DNA of 64,000 nucleotides from JADJLQ01 sp044227925 (lineage in GTDB: Bacteria; Bacteroidota; Bacteroidia; Chitinophagales; Saprospiraceae), in assembly GCA_044227925.1 (NCBI GenBank), contig JBGAVW010000002.1:1-64000 (forward strand), in the 5' to 3' direction. Shown here in pieces: positions 43,792-51,062 of this stretch (its first letter is position 1; each line of letters begins with the position of its first letter). A program made the position numbers and the translations under genes. Below the pieces are notes generated by a model that saw only the letters and a list, made by a program, of their open reading frames with translations, was not told where the DNA came from and searched no databases.

Positions 43792-44820
43792 ATGTTTTCA
43801 GCATTCGGCAGGCGACCCACCGGAGATCGCAAAAAAAGAATAGAACAATCACCTAATTACAAAAATGGAAAATTTGTCAATAAAAACTATACCCCTGATT
43901 TGAATCCAAAGTATAGTTACTGGCAGTTACTTGGAGAATATTTTAAAAAGCATATTGATAAAAATCCTGTTGCTGCCATACCGGCAGATAAAGTTAATTT
44001 AAACGGGATATCGCCGGAAGACAATTGTTTAATCTGGTTTGGTCATTCCTCTTACCTGATCCATTTTGCAGGCAAACGGATATTGGTAGATCCGGTATTT
44101 TCAGGAGCAGCTGCACCATTTTCATTTTTGCTGCGAGCCTATAACGGAGCGGACGCTTATTCCACGGAGGATTTGCCTGAAATTGACTTGCTGATTTTAT
44201 CGCATGATCATTATGACCATACCGATTACGATACTTTAAAAAAAATAAAACCTAAAGTAAAAAAAGTACTTACTTCTCTTGGTGTCGGATCTCACCTGGA
44301 ATACTGGGGTTATAACGGGGACAAGATTACCGAATTGGATTGGGATGAATCTACGGAGACAGATGGTTTACTAATTACCTGTACCACTGCCAGGCATTTT
44401 TCCGGGCGAGGTTTGTATCCCAAATCCACATTGTGGTCTGCTTTTGTACTTGAATCAAATCATCAGCGTATTTATATTGGTGGAGATAGTGGATATGATA
44501 CTCATTTTAAAGAAATTGGTTCACGATTTAAAAGTTTTGACCTTGTCATACTCGATAGTGGGCAGTATCACGATCAATGGAAAGACATACATATGGTACC
44601 TGAAGAAACAGTTCAGGCCGCGGTGGATTTAAATGCTAAAAAACTATTTGCAGTACACTGGTCTAAATTCACCATGGCCCATCATCCCTGGTACGAACCA
44701 GTGGAGCGAATGGTCAAAGCAGCGGAGGCCATCGACCTACCTTATTTCACTGCAAAGATTGGGGAGGTAGTAGAATGGAATAAAAAAATAAAAGGCGATC
44801 CGTGGTGGAAAATGATCTAG
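43792..44820 (+). CDS. Metallo-beta-lactamase-fold hydrolase (NAPE-PLD/UlaG-like)
   Basis: From the ATG at 43792 this is 342 residues. The metal motif is ILSHDHYDHTDYDTL (H-x-H-x-D-H), preceded by NCLIWFGHSSYLIHFAGKRI and LVDPVFSGAAAPF, then T-T-A-R-H-F-S-G-R-G, I-Y-I-G-G-D-S-G-Y-D and FAVHWSKFTMAHHPWYEP, which together supply all His/Asp zinc ligands. This order (L-V-D-P-V-F, R-H-W/F-S-x-R) is that of N-acyl phosphatidylethanolamine phospholipase D-like proteins. No signal peptide is seen, so it is probably cytosolic. Substrate is probably a phosphodiester or lactone, not known. Confidence 0.9.
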   Translation: MFSAFGRRPTGDRKKRIEQSPNYKNGKFVNKNYTPDLNPKYSYWQLLGEYFKKHIDKNPVAAIPADKVNLNGISPEDNCLIWFGHSSYLIHFAGKRILVDPVFSGAAAPFSFLLRAYNGADAYSTEDLPEIDLLILSHDHYDHTDYDTLKKIKPKVKKVLTSLGVGSHLEYWGYNGDKITELDWDESTETDGLLITCTTARHFSGRGLYPKSTLWSAFVLESNHQRIYIGGDSGYDTHFKEIGSRFKSFDLVILDSGQYHDQWKDIHMVPEETVQAAVDLNAKKLFAVHWSKFTMAHHPWYEPVERMVKAAEAIDLPYFTAKIGEVVEWNKKIKGDPWWKMI

Positions 44821-44876
44821 TATAGGTACCCTGATTAAGAATTTCTATTATTTATCCTGGTTATAAAAGTAGTATA

Positions 44877-47012
44877 TCATGAATGCTCTTCCTGGTATTC
44901 CCTTGCATATTCCTCAGTGAGTTTCTTTTGCAAATCCCCAGGCACCGCGCCATATTCAGCAAACCGGGTTGTGAACTTTGCTTTGCCCTGTGTCAGTGAA
45001 CGTAATGTAGAGGAATAGCCATCAAGCTCTGCTAAGGGCACCCTTGCTTTTATTTTTTGATAATGGCCTTCGCTATCCATGCCCATAATAATGGCTCTGC
45101 GGGTTTGCAAATCACCCATGATATCGCCCATCACTGTATCAGCACATAGTACCTCTAGATCATAAATGGGTTCCAATAGCTGTGGGCCAGCATTCTGAAA
45201 ATTATTTTTAAAAGCCATCGTACCCGCAATCTGAAATGCCATATCATTAGAATCTACGGGATGCATTTTTCCATCATAAATACATACCCTGATATCACGA
45301 CATCGGCTGCCGGTGAGCGGCCCTTCATTCATTTTATTCATTACCCCTTTTTTGATGGCATTGCTGAATTTGGCATCAATAGACCCACCCACGATGCACC
45401 AATAAAACAATAATTTACCACCCCAAGGTAAAACTTCTTCCTCTCTATTGCGGACATTCAGATCTGATGGATCGGGCATACCCGCATGATATGGTTCTAT
45501 TCGCATATGCACTTCTGCAAATTGACCGGCACCTCCAGATTGCTTTTTATGCCTGTAATCCCCATTCGCTACCCTGGTGATGGTCTCCCGGTATGGTATA
45601 CGGGGTTTTATAAACTCCATATGTATATCCTGGTTTTTCTCCAGGCGATGTTTCACCATGTCGAGATGCAATTGTCCTTGACCGTAAAGCAACATTTGTT
45701 TTAACTCCTGAGATTGCTCTATTATGATAGTAGGATCCTCTTCCTGGATAGTATGTAAGGCTTTTGCCAACTTCTCTATATCATTTTTGGACGGTGGCTG
45801 TACGGCAACCCGTATCCTTGGTTCAGGAAAATGAATAGGTTCAATTTTTCGGTCGGTTCCTTTGGCATTTAGTGTATTATTAGTATGTGTATCTTTTAAT
45901 TTTACCACCACCCCAATGTCGCCTGCATTGAGTTGATCTACAGCTTCTCGAATTTTTCCATTGGCTACATACAATTGTCCAAATCGTTCGCTATTCCTGG
46001 TGTTTGCATTAATCAATTCATCTCCGGTTTTCAATTTTCCCGCGTAAACCTTAAAATAGGATACATTTCCTACTTTTGGCTCCGACACTGTTTTGTAGAT
46101 AAATACTGTGGTAAGGTCGTCTGTTTTTAGAGGCAGTTGGCCGCCCCCTTCCACCGGTGCAGCAGGTCTGTCTACCGGTGATGGACAAATATCATTGATA
46201 AATCCCATGATCCTTCCCGTACCCATATTTTTTTTGGCAGATGCACAAAACACAGGATAAATACTTTGATGTGCGATGGCCATTCTCAATCCATATGCCA
46301 GATCTTCTTCACTCAAAGTGCCTTGCTCAAAAAATCGGGTCATTAGTTCTTCTTCATTTTCGGCGGCTGCTTCGACTAATTTATTATGCAGGTCTAATGC
46401 CTTTGTCTTCTCTTCTTCCGGTATGGCCTTCTTTTCCGGCTTGCCTCCATCACTTGGAAATACATACATCACCATACGCAAAGCATCTATAATGGCATTA
46501 AAGCCAGTACCGGCATTAAGAGGATATTGTACCTGTACTATTTTATGCCCAAATCTGGCTTTAGCTTGTTCAAGTGTACTATCGTAATCTGCTTTTTCAT
46601 GATCTAATTGATTGATCACAAATATGGAAGGGGTATCAAATTTTTGTACATACTCCCACATAATTTCAGTACCTACTTCTACACCATGGGCACCATTCAA
46701 TACCATTACAGCAGTATCTGCCACTTTTAAAGCAGCGATTACCTCACCTATAAAATCATCGGAACCCGGTGTGTCTATTATATTGATTTTTGAATCTTTC
46801 CAAATTGTATGCTCCAGTGAGCTAAACAAACTGCTTTTGCGCTCTTGCTCCAGTGGATTATAATCAGAGACTGTGCTCCCATCTTCTACGGTACCCCGGC
46901 GGTTGATATCATGCCCTTCGTAGAGCATACATTCTATTAAAGATGTCTTCCCGGAGTGTGCATGACCTAACAAAACCACGTTTCGAAGGTCTTTTGATTC
47001 AAAAACATTCAT
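44877..47012 (-). CDS. EF-G paralogue (EF-G2-like translational GTPase)
   Basis: From the ATG at 47012 this is 711 residues; a TTG two codons earlier is also possible. It has all EF-G domains: the P-loop GHAHSGKT (16-23), G3 DTPGSDDF (80-87), G4 NQLD (134-137), and domains II-V to the end with the domain IV loop. Standard EF-G has DTPGHVDF and NKMD, so the catalytic His is Ser here and the G4 Lys is Gln. These changes and the length fit the EF-G2/FusA-like paralogues found beside normal EF-G in many bacteria, whose role is unclear. It is not in a str operon. Confidence 0.9.
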   Translation of the reverse strand: MNVFESKDLRNVVLLGHAHSGKTSLIECMLYEGHDINRRGTVEDGSTVSDYNPLEQERKSSLFSSLEHTIWKDSKINIIDTPGSDDFIGEVIAALKVADTAVMVLNGAHGVEVGTEIMWEYVQKFDTPSIFVINQLDHEKADYDSTLEQAKARFGHKIVQVQYPLNAGTGFNAIIDALRMVMYVFPSDGGKPEKKAIPEEEKTKALDLHNKLVEAAAENEEELMTRFFEQGTLSEEDLAYGLRMAIAHQSIYPVFCASAKKNMGTGRIMGFINDICPSPVDRPAAPVEGGGQLPLKTDDLTTVFIYKTVSEPKVGNVSYFKVYAGKLKTGDELINANTRNSERFGQLYVANGKIREAVDQLNAGDIGVVVKLKDTHTNNTLNAKGTDRKIEPIHFPEPRIRVAVQPPSKNDIEKLAKALHTIQEEDPTIIIEQSQELKQMLLYGQGQLHLDMVKHRLEKNQDIHMEFIKPRIPYRETITRVANGDYRHKKQSGGAGQFAEVHMRIEPYHAGMPDPSDLNVRNREEEVLPWGGKLLFYWCIVGGSIDAKFSNAIKKGVMNKMNEGPLTGSRCRDIRVCIYDGKMHPVDSNDMAFQIAGTMAFKNNFQNAGPQLLEPIYDLEVLCADTVMGDIMGDLQTRRAIIMGMDSEGHYQKIKARVPLAELDGYSSTLRSLTQGKAKFTTRFAEYGAVPGDLQKKLTEEYAREYQEEHS

Positions 47013-47451
47013 AGACAATTCGGTTTTTAATTTAGGATTAAATTAGGATAATAAATTGAGACTTAGCCCATCTTGGAAATATTTTTGATATTAGAATAAA
47101 TTAAATTTATAAAATACTAATAAAAAGTATATAATGTATAATAGAATATTGTAATGGAATAGAAATGAAGGATTGTCTACCTGAATTTGTGTATCTGTTC
47201 TATAAAGTGCAGGAATATATAGATATCGCATCCGGTTTTAACCTAAAATAGCATTTCGCCATTCAGAATCAATAAATAAGGATAATTAAGTTTTGCAGGT
47301 GAATAGATCAAATTAGTAGCACTCCATTTTTATAAGGATCTATTTACAATTTCAGGATGAAATGCCGGAAAAAAGTTAAAATTAATTGTAAGAGAACACT
47401 AAACACCTGATCTGGCCATCATTAAAGCTAAACCAACTGAATACATACAAT
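47013..47451. other. 439-bp intergenic stretch without a gene
   Basis: AT-rich DNA between the EF-G paralogue and the LytS-like gene, both on the minus strand. No open frame of useful length, tRNA, strong hairpin or repeat was found. It should hold the promoter of the EF-G gene and the 3' end of the LytS/LytTR transcript. Confidence 0.55.
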
Positions 47452-48549
47452 TTAATGGAGCGGAACTTCTAATTTGACAATAAACGAACTGTCTTTTTGG
47501 CTTATATTTAATGCATATTTGTTAGGGTATAGTATAGATAACCTGTTCTTTATATTCTCTATGCCAATTCCTACACTATTGGTATAATTTGAATGAGAAG
47601 GAGTACCATTGGTAATCGTAAAATGAAGATACTCATTCAATACCTGAAGGGTAATATCTATCCAGGGATTTGAAATCACCTTACTGGCACCGTGCTTAAA
47701 AGCATTTTCCACAAATGGCTGAAGCAATAGTGGAGCTATTTGTTTTCCATTAAAGTTACCCATTTGATTTACAGACAGTCTTAACCGGTCTCCATATCTT
47801 TCTTTTTCAAGATTAATATAATCTTCAACTGCTTTGATTTCTTTTGAGAGCAGAATATATTCTCCATTACAGTCATATACCATATAGTGCAGGATAGTAT
47901 ATAGCTTTTTTAACATGTCTTTTGATTTTAGTTGATCATAGAAAGCAAAAGAATATATCGTATTTAATGAGTTAAAAAGAAAATGAGGATGAATCCTTGC
48001 TTGCAAAATTTCAATCTTAGCCTCTTTATTCAATAAAACCAATTGTTGATTTTCTTTTTCTTTTAAATACCATAATTTATACAATTTAATTGATAAAAAT
48101 AAAATAAATGAAACGCCGGTATAGGTAAAAAATACTTTTAATTTCCAAAATATAAAATACAAATCAAACGGTGTCAATGGATTTCCTGCTGACAATTCAA
48201 TATTTCTGTTTTGCATATACTCATAGATGACAAATCCTGTTGAAAATAACACTGTCAGTACGAATAATGAAATACCAAAATAAGTATACTTTTCTTTTAT
48301 TAAATACCTATTGAATAAAACATAACAGGTAATATAGGTAAATGGAATATCAAACAGCACTATATCATGAATATAATTATACAATAATTGGCTCACCGAA
48401 TACAATTCCATAAGTTCTACTGCCCGCACAAAAGGAACCCCAATAATAAAACACATCATTACCCTGCCAAACCAAAACAACACATGCCTTCCCAGGCGCC
48501 AGAGAAAAAAGGATGAAAACAAAAACGAATATGACCAGGGTAGCTTCAT
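47452..48549 (-). CDS. LytS/YehU-type sensor histidine kinase (catalytically complete)
   Basis: A 365-residue protein with about four hydrophobic segments in the first 160 residues and a His_kinase domain from about 165. The phosphoacceptor motif is RIHPHFLFNSLNTIYS with His189, the N box LLLQPFVENAFKHG (Asn282) and the G box VGIGIENIKNRL (327-337), so all catalytic parts are present. It senses an unknown signal at the inner membrane and phosphorylates a LytTR regulator. Its ATG overlaps the stop of the preceding kinase-like gene by 4 bp (ATGA), so the proteins are translationally coupled. Confidence 0.92.
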   Translation of the reverse strand: MKLPWSYSFLFSSFFLWRLGRHVLFWFGRVMMCFIIGVPFVRAVELMELYSVSQLLYNYIHDIVLFDIPFTYITCYVLFNRYLIKEKYTYFGISLFVLTVLFSTGFVIYEYMQNRNIELSAGNPLTPFDLYFIFWKLKVFFTYTGVSFILFLSIKLYKLWYLKEKENQQLVLLNKEAKIEILQARIHPHFLFNSLNTIYSFAFYDQLKSKDMLKKLYTILHYMVYDCNGEYILLSKEIKAVEDYINLEKERYGDRLRLSVNQMGNFNGKQIAPLLLQPFVENAFKHGASKVISNPWIDITLQVLNEYLHFTITNGTPSHSNYTNSVGIGIENIKNRLSILYPNKYALNISQKDSSFIVKLEVPLH

Positions 48550-49541
48550 ACCACTTTCACATTTTCAAATGATAAATAATTACCGGCAGACGGTGTTGCT
48601 GCAGGTTCTGATCCATTCTCCAATTTTACTACGGAAGTTACCTTGTCAACATACAGTATCATATTATCTGTATTCCCTGTTTGTGCCCAGGTATGTACAA
48701 AAAAATCAACCAGTGGGTTTACAACAGTAAGTGGGATTAATTCATCATTTTTCAGATTATCCTGAAAGTGAACGGTCAATGAAAATTTTCGGCCATGCAA
48801 AATTTTTTCAAACTCTATCAGATCATTGACCACTTCCAGTTCTTTTGCAAGAATGACCTTTTGGGCATTGCTGTCATATAATATAAAACTCAAGATGTTG
48901 GAGAAAAGAAGAACCAGCTTAGGAAGTTCCTGCCCATTATCCATTCTTTCTGCTAAAGATTTAATGGAATTTAAAAAAAACTCAGGGTGAACTTTTCGTT
49001 GAATTAAATTGAGCTCAAACGCTGTCTTTTCTTTTATAAGCTGGGTTTGTTGCACCACTTCCTTATAAAAGGCCTGCATAAAATAAAAAGCCATCAAAAA
49101 AATACTAAGTGGAATAAACACGACAAATGTGTAATAATGTGCAAGAAACACTGTGGTAACTACAGATCCATCCTCTGGGCAGTTGCATATGATTGGATAA
49201 AGTAAATATTGGTATACATAAGACATAATTAATGCGATACTATATATTCCTATCCAGGTAAGGACGCTGATGGAGATTAATAACTTATATTTTCGAGTAA
49301 CCAGATATCGGGGTATAATTATTTTAGAAAAAATAAAAATGGTAGCCAATACCAATACAAACCAATACACTATACTAATTACTATTTCTAAATAGGGCTT
49401 AAAATTTGAGTTATTTTCGATTTTTATAAATGCATGCAGATTGTCAAATAGTAACAAAACAAATGAAAAAACAATTAAGGTGTAAAGTCTTTGTTTTTTC
49501 GACTTTAAATCATCCTTAAAAATTCCTTCCCAGTTCATCAT
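48546..49541 (-). CDS. LytS-like pseudokinase lacking phosphoacceptor His and ATP-site motifs
   Basis: A 331-residue protein with the same layout as its neighbour: hydrophobic segments (about 20-38, 50-72, 85-110, 130-155) then a His_kinase-like region. The motif aligned with HPHFLFNSLN is HPEFFLNSIK, so the phosphoacceptor His is Glu187. The N box PFVENAFKH has become PLVDFFVHT (276-284), losing the Asn, and the protein ends at about residue 331 without a G box. It should not bind ATP or autophosphorylate, and may act as a heterodimer partner or decoy for the complete kinase. The ORF overlaps the regulator gene upstream by 26 bp and the kinase gene downstream by 4 bp. Confidence 0.85.
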   Translation of the reverse strand: MMNWEGIFKDDLKSKKQRLYTLIVFSFVLLLFDNLHAFIKIENNSNFKPYLEIVISIVYWFVLVLATIFIFSKIIIPRYLVTRKYKLLISISVLTWIGIYSIALIMSYVYQYLLYPIICNCPEDGSVVTTVFLAHYYTFVVFIPLSIFLMAFYFMQAFYKEVVQQTQLIKEKTAFELNLIQRKVHPEFFLNSIKSLAERMDNGQELPKLVLLFSNILSFILYDSNAQKVILAKELEVVNDLIEFEKILHGRKFSLTVHFQDNLKNDELIPLTVVNPLVDFFVHTWAQTGNTDNMILYVDKVTSVVKLENGSEPAATPSAGNYLSFENVKVV

Positions 49542-50310
49542 TAGTTTTGGTGTATCCTGTATTCAAATTTTCTAAAGCCTTTACTAATGAAAGTCTATAT
49601 GTTCTTGATACTGGAATTTGTAATCCCGATACGGCCAGCATACCCTGTGTAAATCCGGATACCTTCGTAATGTTTACGATAAATGACCTGTGTACCCTTA
49701 TAAATATATCCGGCGGAAGTACTTTTTCTATATTTTGTATTGGCATTTTAGTCACCAGGGATTTACTATACAGTACCAATTTTAAGTAATCCTTCAGGCT
49801 TTCCACATAGATTATATCTTTCCATTCTAATTTTACATTTCTTCTTTCAGCTCTTACTATGATGTATTCCTGAAATGCTGTTTGGGATTTCGCATTCATT
49901 ACCTGACTTGCTGGCAGGGCAGCAGAGTGGATGTCCATCACCTTATTAACCGCTTTTAAAAAACGGTCAAAAGATATCGGTTTTAACAGATAATCTACAG
50001 CATTGAGATCAAATCCATCCACTGCGTATTTTCTATATGCCGTAGTGAATATAACTTTTGGGGGATTTGACAGGCTACGTATAAAATCTGTACCCAATAT
50101 TTGAGGCATCTGTATGTCAAGGAAGAGCAAGTCTATATGATGATCCCGAATTTGCTGGAGTGCGTCTATGGCATTATGACATGCTGCCACTAATTTAAGA
50201 TAAGGTAAGGATTCGATAAAATCCATCAATATTCTCAATGCCGGTGGCTCATCATCTATTACCAGGCAAGCGATTACTTTATTACCTACTAAATTAAAAT
50301 TTTCCTGCAT
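49516..50310 (-). CDS. LytTR-family response regulator
   Basis: From the ATG at 50310 this is 264 residues; GTG at 50316 is an alternative. The receiver domain (10-130) has acidic residues at 19-21, the phosphoacceptor Asp65 (LLFLDIQMP), then V-I-F-T-T-A-Y and DYLLKPISFDRF. The LytTR DNA-binding domain fills about 155-260 (YIIVRAERRNVKLEWKDIIY, then VHRSFIVNITKV). LytTR proteins bind pairs of direct repeats of about 9 bp. It is the first gene of a three-gene operon with a pseudokinase and a complete kinase, and faces two surface-protein genes across 246 bp. Confidence 0.93.
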   Translation of the reverse strand: MQENFNLVGNKVIACLVIDDEPPALRILMDFIESLPYLKLVAACHNAIDALQQIRDHHIDLLFLDIQMPQILGTDFIRSLSNPPKVIFTTAYRKYAVDGFDLNAVDYLLKPISFDRFLKAVNKVMDIHSAALPASQVMNAKSQTAFQEYIIVRAERRNVKLEWKDIIYVESLKDYLKLVLYSKSLVTKMPIQNIEKVLPPDIFIRVHRSFIVNITKVSGFTQGMLAVSGLQIPVSRTYRLSLVKALENLNTGYTKTNDELGRNF

Positions 50311-50364
50311 GTACACTTCAAATCTACTGAATAAAGATAGTAATAGAGACTCAAGGCAGTATTT

Positions 50365-50410
50365 ATCGACGAATGTTACTCATCGACGAAAATAATGGTA
50401 TATCGATGAT
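50365..50410. promoter_or_regulatory. Direct repeats between LytTR operon and surface-protein genes
   Basis: ATCGACGAA occurs at 50365-50373 and 50382-50390, and a related ATCGATGAT at 50402-50410 (start spacings 17 and 20). They lie 55-100 bp from the regulator start codon and 147 bp or more from the gene at 50557. Direct repeats in this position are candidates for LytTR binding, though classical LytTR sites are spaced about 21-22 bp. Confidence 0.45.
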
Positions 50411-50556
50411 TACTATAATGTATCCACAATTGCAAGACAATATCTCCTTCTCTTACACAAAGTAAAAAATATGGATTTAATTTGATCATTGAATATCATT
50501 GATAAAATGAGATAGAATTAAAGTACATAAACTATGAATTTCAAAATAGAAGCAAC

Positions 50557-51057
50557 ATGAATAAAATGCTATTAAATCATAAACTATGGGTTATCATAAC
50601 GCTAATACTTTGTCATGTCCAATGGATGTACTCCCAATGCAATTTGAGCACGCCGTTTATTTTTCAATCCTATTTAAATAAATCCGCAAATGACCTGATT
50701 TTTCAATCTGTCATTTCCAGCGAATCGATTTATGGAAAAGCATGCAACGGAATTTTACATTCCCCGTTAACGTACAATGAGATAATCTCTACTGCACTCA
50801 ATCCAGCCGGTCCTTTGATTGAAATTTCGGTAAGTCCTAATCCTTTTACACAAAATATTAATGTCGATTGGCGTCGCGTGGATTTGTCCTGTACGATTGA
50901 AATATTTAATTCTCTAGGGGTAAAAATTCGGTCATTGATCCGAACTCATTATTCAAATAGTACACAAATTGATACTGGCGATTTAATTCCCGGTTTTTAT
51001 GTCATCTGCATTAGCAATTTAAAATATCATTATTCCATTAAACTTCTTAAACTTTAA
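50557..51057 (+). CDS. Small secreted protein with T9SS type A sorting tail
   Basis: A 166-residue protein with signal peptide 1-27 (ending WMYSQ), a short Cys-containing body of about 50 residues with no recognised domain (C28 and C65 may form a disulphide), and a C-terminal T9SS type A tail: ISVSPNPFTQNINVDW, IFNSLGVKIRSL, then L-I-P-G-F-Y-V-I. Nearly the whole mature protein is sorting tail, so it may be a small surface factor or a shortened relic of a larger protein. It lies 5 bp before the collagen-like fibre gene and is surely co-transcribed with it. Confidence 0.85.
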   Translation: MNKMLLNHKLWVIITLILCHVQWMYSQCNLSTPFIFQSYLNKSANDLIFQSVISSESIYGKACNGILHSPLTYNEIISTALNPAGPLIEISVSPNPFTQNINVDWRRVDLSCTIEIFNSLGVKIRSLIRTHYSNSTQIDTGDLIPGFYVICISNLKYHYSIKLLKL

Positions 51058-51062
51058 TTTCC

